Origin: an uncultured Clostridia bacterium
GTDB taxonomy: Bacteria; Bacillota; Clostridia; UBA1381
Assembly: GCA_934486735.1 (NCBI GenBank)
Contig: CAKSQL010000022.1
Coordinates: 1-48,379, forward strand
Direction of reading: 5' to 3'
Length of the DNA stretch: 48,379 bases
Position 1 is the stretch's first letter; every line of letters begins with the position of its first letter. A model generated the notes under the pieces. It worked only from the letters and a program-made list of their open reading frames with translations, was not told the origin of the DNA and made no database searches. Positions 1 to 8,360 of this stretch are shown piece after piece. Position numbers and translations under genes: made by a program.

Positions 1-81
1 TGAACAAATATGCTCTACTTTTTTAAAAATTTTTAAGCTCTATTTGTTAGACACCCCAACATTTATTATAGAGCCAATTTT

Positions 82-121
82 AAATCCCCGCTGCAATCCG
101 TTTGGATTACAGCGGGGATTT
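82..121 (+). terminator. Intrinsic terminator hairpin
   Basis: A 12-bp outer stem (82-93 with 110-121) and a 5-bp inner stem around a GTTT loop, followed by a run of T on the plus strand. It would end a plus-strand gene lying left of the window, or act as a two-way stop facing the PHP gene. Positions 122-256 show no gene. Confidence 0.75.
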
Positions 122-256
122 TTCAATTGCCGATTCCATAGCAAAATCAACTGTCCTTTATATAGGAATTTGCGTTTTACGCAACAAAATATATTTCAGA
201 CTTGCTGCCTTACCCTTGTGCCCGCAGGCGGAGCAGCGCACAAAAGTTTTTTTGTC

Positions 257-1051
257 TTATTTTTTCAAAACCTCAAACTTATCTTCCTCGCAAAGCCCCA
301 GGCTGTTGCGGATTTTTTCGAAGTTCGCCTTTGCGCATGCCAATTCTGCCGGGTGGTGCGCGTCACTGCTGAAATAAAACCTGCAGCCTTCCTCTTTGGC
401 TATGCGATACACTCTCAAATTCTTTTCCAGCTCCTCGTTATCCATTTTCAACGAATCAAAATTCAACTCTATTCCGATTCCGCACTCCGCCGCTCTCTTG
501 AACAGCTCCCGATATTCGTTATCGGTAATTCTGCCGATAACTTCAAGATAATGCTCACTGTAAATAAGCGGACATGTAAGATGTGCCACACCGATTTTCC
601 CAAAAGGCAAATCCTTATCAATCAGCGCTGCAAATCTCTTTTTCCACAGCTCCGCCCTCTCCGCTGCATCCTCTCCGCCGCGCATGATAAATCCACCCTC
701 CATATGCATATGGGTTGTCGGGATTATGATAAAATCAAAATCGTCATACCGTTCTTTTGGGATTCCCAAATTAAATTTGCTGTCCATTTCGGTCTCGCAG
801 CCGAATAAAAATCGGACATTTTCCGATTGCGGCAGCGGCTTTATTTGAGAGATATGCTCAAAATCCTGCGGTCTGTACCACTCGCTCGCTCCCGGCTGCG
901 TCCTGTCCCAATAGTGGTCGGTGATACAGATTGTACTCAAGCCGTTATCCCCGGCATACTTAAATATATTCTCCTCATTCTGCTCCGGGTCGCTTGAACA
1001 CTTCGAAAGCTGAGAATGGATATGTAAATCATGATCTATTTTATACTCCAT
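257..1051 (-). CDS. PHP-domain phosphoesterase (histidinol-phosphatase-like)
   Basis: 264 residues, complete. Metal-ligand motifs of the PHP superfamily are visible in order: HIHSQ near residue 10, TDHYW near 45, GCETEMD near 85, THMHMEGG near 112 and a C-terminal SDAHHP near 230. PHP proteins are soluble metal-dependent phosphoesterases; relatives include the HisK-type histidinol phosphatase and nucleotidase-like enzymes. The start is preceded by GAGGA at normal spacing. The neighbours are a transporter operon and a terminator, with no histidine genes, so a role in histidine synthesis is not supported and the substrate is unknown. The family call is firm; the exact function is open. Confidence 0.8.
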   Translation of the reverse strand: MEYKIDHDLHIHSQLSKCSSDPEQNEENIFKYAGDNGLSTICITDHYWDRTQPGASEWYRPQDFEHISQIKPLPQSENVRFLFGCETEMDSKFNLGIPKERYDDFDFIIIPTTHMHMEGGFIMRGGEDAAERAELWKKRFAALIDKDLPFGKIGVAHLTCPLIYSEHYLEVIGRITDNEYRELFKRAAECGIGIELNFDSLKMDNEELEKNLRVYRIAKEEGCRFYFSSDAHHPAELACAKANFEKIRNSLGLCEEDKFEVLKK

Positions 1052-1141
1052 ACTAATTCCTCATTCCGCCGCACAGCGGCACAAAGCTCAACGTGAAAAA
1101 CATTGCAAGAGCGAAAAAAGCAAGATGCGCCGTATCACGTT

Positions 1142-1189
1142 AAAAGCCTCTCTTATGATATAGCTTACTATATCATAAGAGAGGCTTTT
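1142..1189. terminator. Strong bidirectional terminator
   Basis: A perfect 22-bp stem (1142-1163 with 1168-1189) with a CTTA loop. T runs occur on both exits, so it can end the minus-strand ABC operon and shields the PHP gene from it. Confidence 0.9.
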
Positions 1190-1208
1190 TGTCAATACTT
1201 TTTATAAT

Positions 1209-1982
1209 TTAATTTCCACACTCAATGCTTATTTCATTGAACAGCTTTAAATAATTATCGATTCCGTATTCTTTTCGTTCATCTCCCGACACATCCAAAA
1301 CAATTTTGCCCTCATGCATCATCACGGAACGTGTTCCGTATTCAACCGCATAACGCAAATTATGTGTCACCATAAGCGTTGTCAGCTTTTTTTCACGTAC
1401 AACCTTCTCGGTCAGTGCCATAACGATATCACCCGATTTCGGATCGAGCGCCGCCGTATGCTCATCCAAAAGCAGCAACTCCGGCTCTGTCATTGTCGCC
1501 ATTATGAGTGCAAGCGCCTGCCTTTGTCCGCCCGAAAGCGCACCGGCGCGTGTACTCATTCGATTTTCAAGACCCATTCCCAAAAACTCCAGCTGTTCTT
1601 GGTATGCGGCTTTTCTCTTATTATTGAGTCCCTTAGTGAGTCCGTATGCTCTGCCCTTGTTGTCAGCAATTGACATATTTTCAAAAATCGTCATGGACGG
1701 ACAAGTCCCGACCGACGGGTCCTGGAAAACTCTTGCAATCTTTTTTGCTCTTATGAAATTTTTCTGTTTGGTCACATCGCTGCCGTCAAGAATTACACTC
1801 CCCGAATCCGGCATAATATCGCCCGAAACAAGATTAAGCATGGTCGTCTTTCCCGAACCGTTGCTGCCCACAACTGCCACAAATTCGCCGCTTTCTATCG
1901 TGATGCCGAAATCCGAAAAGAGGATTTTTTCATCAATTGTGCCGCCGTTAAAAGTTTTATTTATATTCTTAAGCTCTAACAT
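1209..1982 (-). CDS. ABC importer ATP-binding protein, TrpZ-like
   Basis: 257 residues. Walker A GSNGSGKTT at 39-47, signature LSGGQRQ at 149-155, Walker B LLLLDE at 169-174, then a D-loop and an H-loop (VTHN). It powers import by the permease encoded just upstream (2001-2882) with the lipoprotein at 2952-3956. This trio matches the TrpX-TrpY-TrpZ tryptophan importer type known from streptococci (established for the family; inferred here). The protein contains no tryptophan, which would let it be made during tryptophan shortage. AAAGGAG precedes the ATG. It is the last gene of the operon and is followed by a strong terminator. Confidence 0.88.
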   Translation of the reverse strand: MLELKNINKTFNGGTIDEKILFSDFGITIESGEFVAVVGSNGSGKTTMLNLVSGDIMPDSGSVILDGSDVTKQKNFIRAKKIARVFQDPSVGTCPSMTIFENMSIADNKGRAYGLTKGLNNKRKAAYQEQLEFLGMGLENRMSTRAGALSGGQRQALALIMATMTEPELLLLDEHTAALDPKSGDIVMALTEKVVREKKLTTLMVTHNLRYAVEYGTRSVMMHEGKIVLDVSGDERKEYGIDNYLKLFNEISIECGN

Positions 1983-2000
1983 TGTACCCGCTCCTTTCCG

Positions 2001-2882
2001 CTATCTGGCTGCCTTTTTGCGTCCCGATGCCGCTTGGTTCGCCATCAGCGTTACTATAAACAAAAGCGTTACTATCAAGTTTGTATCCGACGACATAAGT
2101 CCCGAGCTTATTGCCGCGCTTATGCACGCCTTATATATTATCATTCCGAAAATCACGCCGGTTGTCACCCTTACAAAGCTTACCTTTTTGAACACAGTCG
2201 TTCCTATAATTACCGCCGCAAGCCCCATTACCATGATGCCCGTTCCGGATGTGATATCAAACTGCATATTTCTCTGACAGCTGAGCGCACCGGCAAGTGC
2301 GACAAGTCCGTTTGCAAGTGCAAGACCTATTATCTTTATCATGCCCGGATTCTGCGCCAATGTCACAACCAATCCCTCATTATCGCCGACACTCCTCAAA
2401 AGGAATCCCGATTTTGTTCTCATATACCAATCAAGCAGATATTTCACTGCCAAAGTGATTATCACTATCCATACAAGATATTTATAAGGTACAAACCACT
2501 CAGGGATATTCTCCGAGAAAATCGAAAAAATTGTGGTTTCCTGCATAAGAAATTTATTCGGTGCACCGACTATACGATAGTTTATCGAATAAAGCGCCGT
2601 CATCATCAATATTCCGGACAGAAGATCCTTTATTTTCAGCTTCACATTGAAAAATCCCGTTACCGCGCCTGCCGCACAGCCGCACAAAAATGCTGCCAAA
2701 AGACAAAGCCACGGATTCACGCCGTTCACCATAAGTGCGGTCGAAACAGCCGCACCGAGAGGAAAAGTTCCGTCCACTGACAAGTCCGGGAAATTCAAAA
2801 TTGTATAGCTTATGTAGATTCCGAGAGCCATTATCCCATAAATAAGCCCCTGTTCAATAATACCAATTATAAGATCGGTCAA
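2001..2882 (-). CDS. ABC importer permease, TrpY-like
   Basis: About 293 residues and strongly hydrophobic, with roughly eight membrane segments. It looks like the branched-chain-amino-acid/ribose type permease family (BPD_transp_2) that pairs with ABC_sub_bind lipoproteins. I prefer the TTG start at 2882 because GAGGTG lies 6 bases before it; a GTG at 2891 is possible but has a poor ribosome site. It is 18 bases from the ATPase gene and follows the lipoprotein gene after a hairpin (2922-2942). It forms the membrane channel of the importer. The family call is secure; the tryptophan specificity is inferred from the lipoprotein and the leader. Confidence 0.85.
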   Translation of the reverse strand: MTDLIIGIIEQGLIYGIMALGIYISYTILNFPDLSVDGTFPLGAAVSTALMVNGVNPWLCLLAAFLCGCAAGAVTGFFNVKLKIKDLLSGILMMTALYSINYRIVGAPNKFLMQETTIFSIFSENIPEWFVPYKYLVWIVIITLAVKYLLDWYMRTKSGFLLRSVGDNEGLVVTLAQNPGMIKIIGLALANGLVALAGALSCQRNMQFDITSGTGIMVMGLAAVIIGTTVFKKVSFVRVTTGVIFGMIIYKACISAAISSGLMSSDTNLIVTLLFIVTLMANQAASGRKKAAR

Positions 2883-2921
2883 AATAAACACCTCACGAAA
2901 ATTTCTTAAAAATATTTATAA

Positions 2922-2942
2922 GGCTGCCGCAATGCGGCAGCC
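2922..2942 (-). terminator. Intercistronic hairpin between lipoprotein and permease genes
   Basis: A perfect 9-bp GC-rich stem (2922-2930 with 2934-2942) with a 3-base loop, followed on the minus strand by an AT-rich stretch. It probably lowers downstream expression or protects the 5' message, as often seen between a binding-protein gene and its permease gene; it is not a full operon end. Confidence 0.6.
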
Positions 2943-2951
2943 CAAATCGTT

Positions 2952-3956
2952 TTATTCGCTTACCGTATCAGCGCCTGATTTTACGCTGTCCGGAATTGTA
3001 ATTCCAAGATTCTCTGCAACCTTTGTATTAACTGTAATCTTGCTTTCTTTCAAAGTCTCATACGGAATTGTCTTTATGTCCTCGCCATTCAATACTCTTG
3101 CTGCCATCTCGCCTGCCTGCACACCCAGCTGAACATAATCGAGTCCTGCCGACGCCAGGCATCCGTTTTTAACCTGCTCCTCCTCCGAGCCAAATACCGG
3201 AATTTTCTTTGTATTTGCCTTTTCCAGTACAACCGAAAGTGCTGCAACAACCGTATTATCTGTCAGATTGGACAGGCAGTCAACCTCATTTAACAATACG
3301 TCCGCCGCCTGCGGAACCTCTGCCTGCTTTGCGATACCGCGGTCTACAATTTCAAAGCCGTATTTCTGAGCCATGCTCTTGTAAAGCTCTATCGTGCTTA
3401 CCGAGTTTGCTTCGCTTGTTGTGTAGATAATACCGATTTTCTTTGCATCCGGCAGGATTTCTCTTATCAGCTTGAGCTGATCTTCAACCGGCAGCAAATC
3501 ACTTATACCCGTTATTCCGTCCATAGGCTCTGTTTCCGATTTTGCAAGTCCTGCCGCAACCGGGTCGGAAATCGCATTGAATATTACAGGAATCTTTTTT
3601 TCCTTGCAGGCTGCATAAAGTGCCTGTGCCGACGGAGTTGCTATTCCGCACACCAGGTCTTTTCCGCTGCTTGCAAATGTCTGAGCAATCTGCGTATTCA
3701 TCGAATCGTTTGCCTGAGCCGCTTTAAAGTCTATTTCTATATTCTTGCCTTCTTCAAAGCCTTTGTTTTTGAGACCCTCGATGAAACCCTTTCGGCAGTT
3801 GTCCAGCGACGGATGGTCGGCATATTGCGTAACACCGATTTTGTACACCTTTTCACCTGTAGCTGTCTGCTTATCTCCGCTCTGCTGCGTGCCGCATGCT
3901 CCGAGCATTAACGTGCAGAGTCCCATTGCAATTACCTTTACGACTGATTTTTTCAT
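2952..3956 (-). CDS. Substrate-binding lipoprotein, TrpX-like (tryptophan ABC importer)
   Basis: 334 residues. An N-terminal signal ends in lipobox LMLGAC with the lipidated Cys at 21. The rest is an ABC_sub_bind-type periplasmic-binding fold (motifs VTQYADHPSLD, GIATPSAQ, AISDPVAAGL, GITGISD, YTTSEANS). These match the overall pattern of TrpX, the tryptophan-binding lipoprotein of streptococci. The protein contains no Trp residue at all. AGGAAG lies before the ATG. It is the first gene of the importer operon, preceded by a 135-base leader with a terminator hairpin. Ligand identity is inferred; tyrosine or another aromatic compound is possible. Confidence 0.85.
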   Translation of the reverse strand: MKKSVVKVIAMGLCTLMLGACGTQQSGDKQTATGEKVYKIGVTQYADHPSLDNCRKGFIEGLKNKGFEEGKNIEIDFKAAQANDSMNTQIAQTFASSGKDLVCGIATPSAQALYAACKEKKIPVIFNAISDPVAAGLAKSETEPMDGITGISDLLPVEDQLKLIREILPDAKKIGIIYTTSEANSVSTIELYKSMAQKYGFEIVDRGIAKQAEVPQAADVLLNEVDCLSNLTDNTVVAALSVVLEKANTKKIPVFGSEEEQVKNGCLASAGLDYVQLGVQAGEMAARVLNGEDIKTIPYETLKESKITVNTKVAENLGITIPDSVKSGADTVSE

Positions 3957-3991
3957 ATTTTATACTTCCTTTCTTTTTTTGCCAAAGGAAA

Positions 3992-4020
3992 ACCCCTTTG
4001 ACCGATAACTTCAAAGGGGT
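3992..4020 (-). terminator. Leader terminator (attenuator) before the Trp-type importer
   Basis: A perfect 10-bp stem (3992-4001 with 4011-4020) and 9-base loop, followed on the minus strand by TTTTCCTTT. It lies between the promoter and the first codon of the lipoprotein gene, so it can only serve as a conditional terminator of the leader. Confidence 0.7.
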
Positions 4021-4045
4021 AAAATAAAGCTCAATTTTAAATAAA

Positions 4046-4092
4046 CTAATCTCATCTGTATCCTTTAAACTTATCTCATCTAATCTGTTCTG
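4046..4092 (-). promoter_or_regulatory. NAG-triplet repeat leader, TRAP-like binding tract
   Basis: Read on the minus strand, the RNA just after the predicted start has NAG triplets with first bases at + positions 4092, 4087, 4082, 4077 and 4072 (5-base period), one AAG at 4063-4065, then three more at 4058, 4053 and 4048 (5-base period). Triplets are CAG, TAG, GAG or AAG with 2-base spacers. This is the layout bound by TRAP (tryptophan-activated RNA-binding protein). A stretch inside the tract (TTTAAAGG, 4062-4069) can pair with the 5' arm of the terminator. Confidence 0.5.
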
Positions 4093-4098
4093 ACTTAT

Positions 4099-4127
4099 AT
4101 TATACACAAAAAGCTGCCGCTTGTCAA
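4099..4127 (-). promoter_or_regulatory. Sigma-A promoter of the Trp-type importer operon
   Basis: TTGACA (4122-4127) and TATAAT (4099-4104) with exactly 17 bases between them, on the minus strand. Predicted start near 4092, at the first NAG triplet. Confidence 0.88.
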
Positions 4128-4144
4128 CACTTTTTTAAAAATTT

Positions 4145-6001
4145 TTATTTTTTTCTTTTTATTCTTATAACAGAAGCTTCAAACGGCGGCAGGATTTTGC
4201 TATCTCCGTACAAGTTCTCGGTCGTTTCAAAGCCGTCTTTCAGCACAATTCCAACCTCCCTGCTTTCATCGGAATAATTTATCATAACGACATAATATTC
4301 CTCATCCGATATCGGGTGCAGCGTCACTCCAACATATTTATTATCACTTACCGCGACATGATTTTCCGCTGCGCTTTTAAATATTTCCGAATAAATTTTA
4401 TAACGGTTTTTATCGAATGCATTATTTTCCCCAAGCAGCATAGTCTCGGCAGGAAAGTTTACATAATACACCTGTCCGTCTCCGTATTTATTCGATGTAA
4501 CCGCCGGATTTTGGAAGTTATCATATGCCACAACCTCTGCCTTTATCGGTTTCAGCATATATCTTCTGCTGCGTGAAAACTCGATTTTTTCGCCAAGTTC
4601 GATATATCCGCTTTCGGCATGCTCCTGCGAATCGGTCACCCTCACGCCGCAAAACTCCTCAAACTCCGCCAAAATCCCATTATCGTTTGATATGTACAGA
4701 TTCGCTCCGTCCGCCACTCTCTTTTTAAGTTCAAGATAGCGTTCTCTCGGCATAACCTCGCATCCGCAAATCGACGGCATGATATAATTTTTGCTCTCGG
4801 GCAGCTCGTCATCGCAATAGGCAAAAGCTATATTAAGTCCTGCCTGCTTTGCCAGGCAATATGTCATATATGCCGCTCCCCACTGCTCCTGCGACTGAGT
4901 CAGTATGCAGACGGCGTCGATTTCGGCTTTCGGCAGCTTAAAATCAAAGCCTCTTATCACATCTCCGACACGCTTTGTCTCCTTTAAAACCGGTTTCGGG
5001 TTTCTGTCCTTATCTATCATTCCCAGTTCAATCTCGCACATAAATTGAGTATACGGAGCACTTGTCAGATTGGTCTGCTCATTTGCACACCACCACATAA
5101 CGCCCTCCGCACCGTTCGCCCAGTTGGAAAACAGGTTCACTCTCATAAATGCCGCAGCCGTATCATTGTCGCAAATCATAGGTCCCATTGTTCCTATTTC
5201 CTCAACAAGGCAGGGTCTTTTGCCCAGATCGGCATAATACTTTGTCTCGCAGGTTGCATGCATGGCTGTTCTGAGCGATGCGGTCCTGTCCTTATACGCA
5301 TAATTAACCCAATACGGATAGGGGTGGGTAGTGAGAATATCGCAAAACTCCGCCTGACCCTTGATAGTCCATGAAACATTCGGCGCATCCACGCCGATCG
5401 AGTGCATGCCCGATACAACCGGGCGCGTGTTATCGTTGGCGCGAATCGCATTGGCGATAGTTCCTGTCCAGTTCGATGCCTCATACTTGTTATCAACTCC
5501 GTACAGGCAGTTGCACTCATTTCCCAAATCCCATGCGTATATTGCACTCTTATTCTTAAAATTCGTCACAATTCCCTTTACAAACCTCTGCTCAAAAAGC
5601 AGCGCAACCGGGTCGGTAAACAGATTTTTTCCGAAAAGCGCCGATGGGATAAAGGTTCTTCCGCTCATCCAGCCGGTCAGTATTCCGACAATAAGCTTTA
5701 TATCATACTCCGCCGCGATATCGCAAAAACGCGAAAAGCGTGAGAGCATTACCTCATCCAGCCAATACGGATTTTTGGGGAATCTGTCGCCCTCCAGTCT
5801 ATATTCCCTGACCGATGCTCCTCCGCTGAGAACCGGTACTATCGGCTGAAAATCGCGCCAGTTGGGAAACACGCGCATTGTGCCGATGCCATGTGCCGAC
5901 AGGATTGCAAAATCCTCCCGAACCGCCTCCTCGCTCCAGTTTTTCCACATCTCTGTTCCGGCATTCGATGCCCAGTAATTACAACCTATTATAAAACTCA
6001 T
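4145..6001 (-). CDS. Glycoside hydrolase, GH5-like (cellulase/mannanase fold)
   Basis: 618 residues from the chosen ATG, which has AAAGGA 12 bases upstream; an earlier in-frame start at 6037 would overlap that site. A TIM-barrel glycosidase domain fills the first 340 residues: WDLGNE carries the likely acid/base Glu (about 162) and CLVEEIG the likely nucleophile Glu (about 268). The remaining 270 residues look like a flavodoxin-like region (ILTQSQEQWG, YISNDNG) followed by a beta-sandwich tail, the layout of some retaining mannosidases and galactosidases. No signal peptide, so the enzyme is probably cytoplasmic and acts on imported oligosaccharides. Family level is reasonable; the substrate is unknown. 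Confidence 0.7.
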   Translation of the reverse strand: MSFIIGCNYWASNAGTEMWKNWSEEAVREDFAILSAHGIGTMRVFPNWRDFQPIVPVLSGGASVREYRLEGDRFPKNPYWLDEVMLSRFSRFCDIAAEYDIKLIVGILTGWMSGRTFIPSALFGKNLFTDPVALLFEQRFVKGIVTNFKNKSAIYAWDLGNECNCLYGVDNKYEASNWTGTIANAIRANDNTRPVVSGMHSIGVDAPNVSWTIKGQAEFCDILTTHPYPYWVNYAYKDRTASLRTAMHATCETKYYADLGKRPCLVEEIGTMGPMICDNDTAAAFMRVNLFSNWANGAEGVMWWCANEQTNLTSAPYTQFMCEIELGMIDKDRNPKPVLKETKRVGDVIRGFDFKLPKAEIDAVCILTQSQEQWGAAYMTYCLAKQAGLNIAFAYCDDELPESKNYIMPSICGCEVMPRERYLELKKRVADGANLYISNDNGILAEFEEFCGVRVTDSQEHAESGYIELGEKIEFSRSRRYMLKPIKAEVVAYDNFQNPAVTSNKYGDGQVYYVNFPAETMLLGENNAFDKNRYKIYSEIFKSAAENHVAVSDNKYVGVTLHPISDEEYYVVMINYSDESREVGIVLKDGFETTENLYGDSKILPPFEASVIRIKRKK

Positions 6002-6119
6002 TTTTATAATCATTCCTTTCTGTGCCGCAAGGCACAAAGCACAAGCCTGTAAATCTGAAAGAAAATCGTTCAGATTGCCGTTTGAAAAAGTGCCGACGTA
6101 CGATGGTACTTCAAACTTT

Positions 6120-6133
6120 TGAAAACGGTGAGA
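6120..6133. promoter_or_regulatory. Possible cre (CcpA) site upstream of the glycosidase
   Basis: TGAAAACGGTGAGA differs from the catabolite-repression consensus TGWNANCGNTNWCA at one position. It lies about 120 bases upstream of the glycoside hydrolase start, a sensible place for carbon control. No clear promoter was found in the 286-base gap 6002-6287, so this is weak. Confidence 0.25.
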
Positions 6134-6287
6134 CTGGCGATTTTATTCAGACTTCATAACCTCTTTATTGTGCTGTCCGATAATTTTAACACAACAGTTT
6201 TAAAATTTTATGATACACTTTTAAGTATATCACATTTGGCATGCTCAGTCTATGAAAAAACTAACACACAATATATCAAATTGCACA

Positions 6288-7127
6288 CTATTTATGATAT
6301 TCGTTGTAAGCTTCGCGTTTCGGAATGTTTCTGTCCTTTGCCGCCGTCTTGACAGCCTCCTTTGAGTCCATGCCGCGGTTTATATATTCTTCCACATGCG
6401 ACTTTATATCAAGTCCGCTCCACCAGCTGTCCTCCGGCTCGGCGCTGTCCTTATCCGCTCCTGCGACAATTAAGACATACTCCCCTCTCGGATTTGTCTC
6501 CGAGTAGTATTCCACCGCTTCGGATATGGTCATTCTGAGGATTTCCTCATGAATTTTTGTAAGTTCTCTTGCGAGTGCAATCCGACGCTCACCGCCGAAC
6601 ACCCTGCACATATCTTTCAGAGTATCGCGCAATTTATGCGGAGCCTCATAAAATATCAATGTGTGAGTATCGTTTTTTAAGCTTTCCAAATGCTCTGTCC
6701 TGTGTCTTTTATTCACCGACAAAAATCCCTCAAATGCAAATCTCCGCGGTGAAATTCCCGAAAGAATCAGCGCATTTACCGCCGCGACAGGTCCCGGAAC
6801 CGACGTAACTGTTATGTCATTTTCTATACACAGCCTTACCATGTCCTCGCCCGGGTCGGATATCGCCGGAGTTCCGGCATCGGACACGAGCGCAATGTCC
6901 TTTCCGTCCTTTAAAAGTCCTATAAGATATTCGCCCTTTTCTCTCTTGTTATGCTCGTGATAGCTTGTGAGCGGCTTGGATATTTCGAAATAGTTCAACA
7001 GCTGCACTGTCCGCCTGGTGTCCTCCGCCGCGACCGTATCAACGCTTTTCAAAATCTCGATACATCTTGCCGAAACATCGCCCAGATTTCCTATCGGGGT
7101 CGCACACAAATATAAAGTTCCGCTCAT
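6288..7127 (-). CDS. rsmI: 16S rRNA 2'-O-ribose C1402 methyltransferase RsmI
   Basis: 279 residues. Tetrapyrrole-methylase fold with family motifs LYLCATPIGNLGDVS at the N terminus, AAEDTRR, SYHEHNK, LVSDAGTPAISDPG and VPGP. RsmI uses SAM to methylate the 2'-OH of C1402 in the decoding centre of 16S rRNA. The ATG at 7127 has AAAAGGA 9 bases upstream; a TTG at 7136 overlaps the stop of the preceding gene but is too close to that site. The gene closely follows the trmN6-like gene, so the two rRNA/tRNA modification genes are co-transcribed with ispDF. Confidence 0.95.
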   Translation of the reverse strand: MSGTLYLCATPIGNLGDVSARCIEILKSVDTVAAEDTRRTVQLLNYFEISKPLTSYHEHNKREKGEYLIGLLKDGKDIALVSDAGTPAISDPGEDMVRLCIENDITVTSVPGPVAAVNALILSGISPRRFAFEGFLSVNKRHRTEHLESLKNDTHTLIFYEAPHKLRDTLKDMCRVFGGERRIALARELTKIHEEILRMTISEAVEYYSETNPRGEYVLIVAGADKDSAEPEDSWWSGLDIKSHVEEYINRGMDSKEAVKTAAKDRNIPKREAYNEYHK

Positions 7128-7132
7128 ATTCT

Positions 7133-7873
7133 TCAATCCTTTTCTTCAATTCTTCTGCCGTAGATCGCTGCAAGCTCCGCACTTTCGCTGCCGTTTTCGT
7201 CCTTTAAAAACAGCGGCGGCATCACGCGCAGTTCGCTCCCTCCGAAAATAAGTCCCTCTATCAAAAACAAAACCGGCTCGCTTTTCGGGTCGGGATGTAC
7301 AAATCTGAGCCGTTTCGGCTCTATCTTATATCGGCTCATTGCCGCAATAACCTCCGCCGCCCGGGTCGGCCGATGCACCATAAAAAAGCGTCCTCCGACT
7401 TTAAGCAGCACCGACGCGGCATATATCACATCGTCAAGGCTGCACTTCACTTCATGCCGCGCAACCACCTTTGCATCACTCTCATTCACAATTGCTGCTC
7501 CGCTTTTCATGTACGGCGGATTGCACGTTATCATGTCAAACGACCGTTTTTGATAAAAATCAAGGCAATTTTTAAGATCGCCCTCCCGTATAAAAACCCG
7601 ATTATCCAAACCGTTCAGACTCACCGACTTTTGAGCAAGTTCTGCCGCCTTGTGCTGAAGTTCAATGCCGCAGATTTTTTCAAGCCTTGTTTTTGCAGCA
7701 AGAAGAATCGGCACAATTCCGCTGCCGGTGCACAGGTCAAGCGCGGTTTTTGCGCGGCAGCCTTTTGCAAAATCGGTGAGCAAAACCGCGTCCGTTCCGA
7801 ACCTGAAACCGTCCTTATCCTGATATATCTTCATTCCGCCGCATTGCAGATCCTCCAATGTATCGTTACACAT
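7133..7873 (-). CDS. tRNA1(Val) adenine-N6 methyltransferase-like protein (YfiC/TrmN6 family)
   Basis: 246 residues. Class I SAM methyltransferase: motif I DLCTGSGIVPILLA, then the N6-adenine type NPPY motif (ITCNPPYMKSG). The N-terminal GFRFGTDAVLL is typical of YfiC/TrmN6 proteins, which methylate A37 of tRNA1(Val) in E. coli. The ATG at 7873 (AGGA 6 bases upstream) overlaps the end of ispF by 8 bases, showing translational coupling; an upstream TTG is less likely. In Firmicutes this gene usually sits next to rsmI, as here. The exact tRNA substrate is inferred. Confidence 0.85.
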   Translation of the reverse strand: MCNDTLEDLQCGGMKIYQDKDGFRFGTDAVLLTDFAKGCRAKTALDLCTGSGIVPILLAAKTRLEKICGIELQHKAAELAQKSVSLNGLDNRVFIREGDLKNCLDFYQKRSFDMITCNPPYMKSGAAIVNESDAKVVARHEVKCSLDDVIYAASVLLKVGGRFFMVHRPTRAAEVIAAMSRYKIEPKRLRFVHPDPKSEPVLFLIEGLIFGGSELRVMPPLFLKDENGSESAELAAIYGRRIEEKD

Positions 7874-8360
7874 TTTTGTCCTGCCTTTCAATCAATGCGA
7901 CCGCCGTTGCCGATATTCCTTCCTCGCGTCCCTCAAAGCCCAATTTCTCGGTTGTTGTCGCCTTGACATTTACGCACGAAATATCCACGCCCAGCGCCGC
8001 TGCGACATTTTTTCTCATCTGTTCTATGTACGGCATCAGCTTGGGTCTTTGTGCAGCAATCGTAATATCGACATTTCCTGCATGCCATCCTTTTTCTTTA
8101 AGCTTGTCCGCCACATTTTCCAAAAGCAGAATACTGCTTATGCCCTTGTATTTCGGATCGGTATCGGGAAAATGTCTGCCTATATCCCCCAGTGCCGCCG
8201 CGCCGAGCAGCGCGTCGCAAAGTGCGTGCAAAGCAACATCCGCATCCGAATGTCCCAAAAGTCCCGTTGTATGCGGAATTTCAACTCCGCACAAATACAA
8301 ATCGCGTCCCTCAACAAGCCTATGTACGTCATAGCCTTGTCCTATTCTGAAATTACACAT
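7866..8360 (-). CDS. ispF: 2-C-methyl-D-erythritol 2,4-cyclodiphosphate synthase IspF
   Basis: 164 residues from the ATG at 8360, which has GGAGGG just upstream. Family motifs: GQGYDVHRLVEGR at the N terminus with the metal-binding Asp and His, GHSDADVALHALCDALLGAA, DIGRHFPD and KATTTEKLGFEGR at the C terminus. It makes the cyclic diphosphate in the fifth step of the MEP isoprenoid pathway. The start overlaps the end of ispD by 19 bases, and the end overlaps the next gene, so the four genes ispD-ispF-trmN6-rsmI are tightly coupled. Confidence 0.95.
   Translation of the reverse strand: MCNFRIGQGYDVHRLVEGRDLYLCGVEIPHTTGLLGHSDADVALHALCDALLGAAALGDIGRHFPDTDPKYKGISSILLLENVADKLKEKGWHAGNVDITIAAQRPKLMPYIEQMRKNVAAALGVDISCVNVKATTTEKLGFEGREEGISATAVALIERQDKNV

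Noticed and set aside
44..808. Long plus-strand open frame over the PHP gene
   Set aside because: Shadow of the minus-strand PHP gene; no ribosome site or family pattern.
257..1051. Calling the PHP gene hisK (histidinol phosphatase)
   Set aside because: No his genes nearby and the PHP family has many substrates.
3957..4092. T-box riboswitch for tryptophan before the importer
   Set aside because: The leader is only about 135 bases, with no T-box antiterminator core (GGTGG-ACCGCG type) and no specifier-loop layout.
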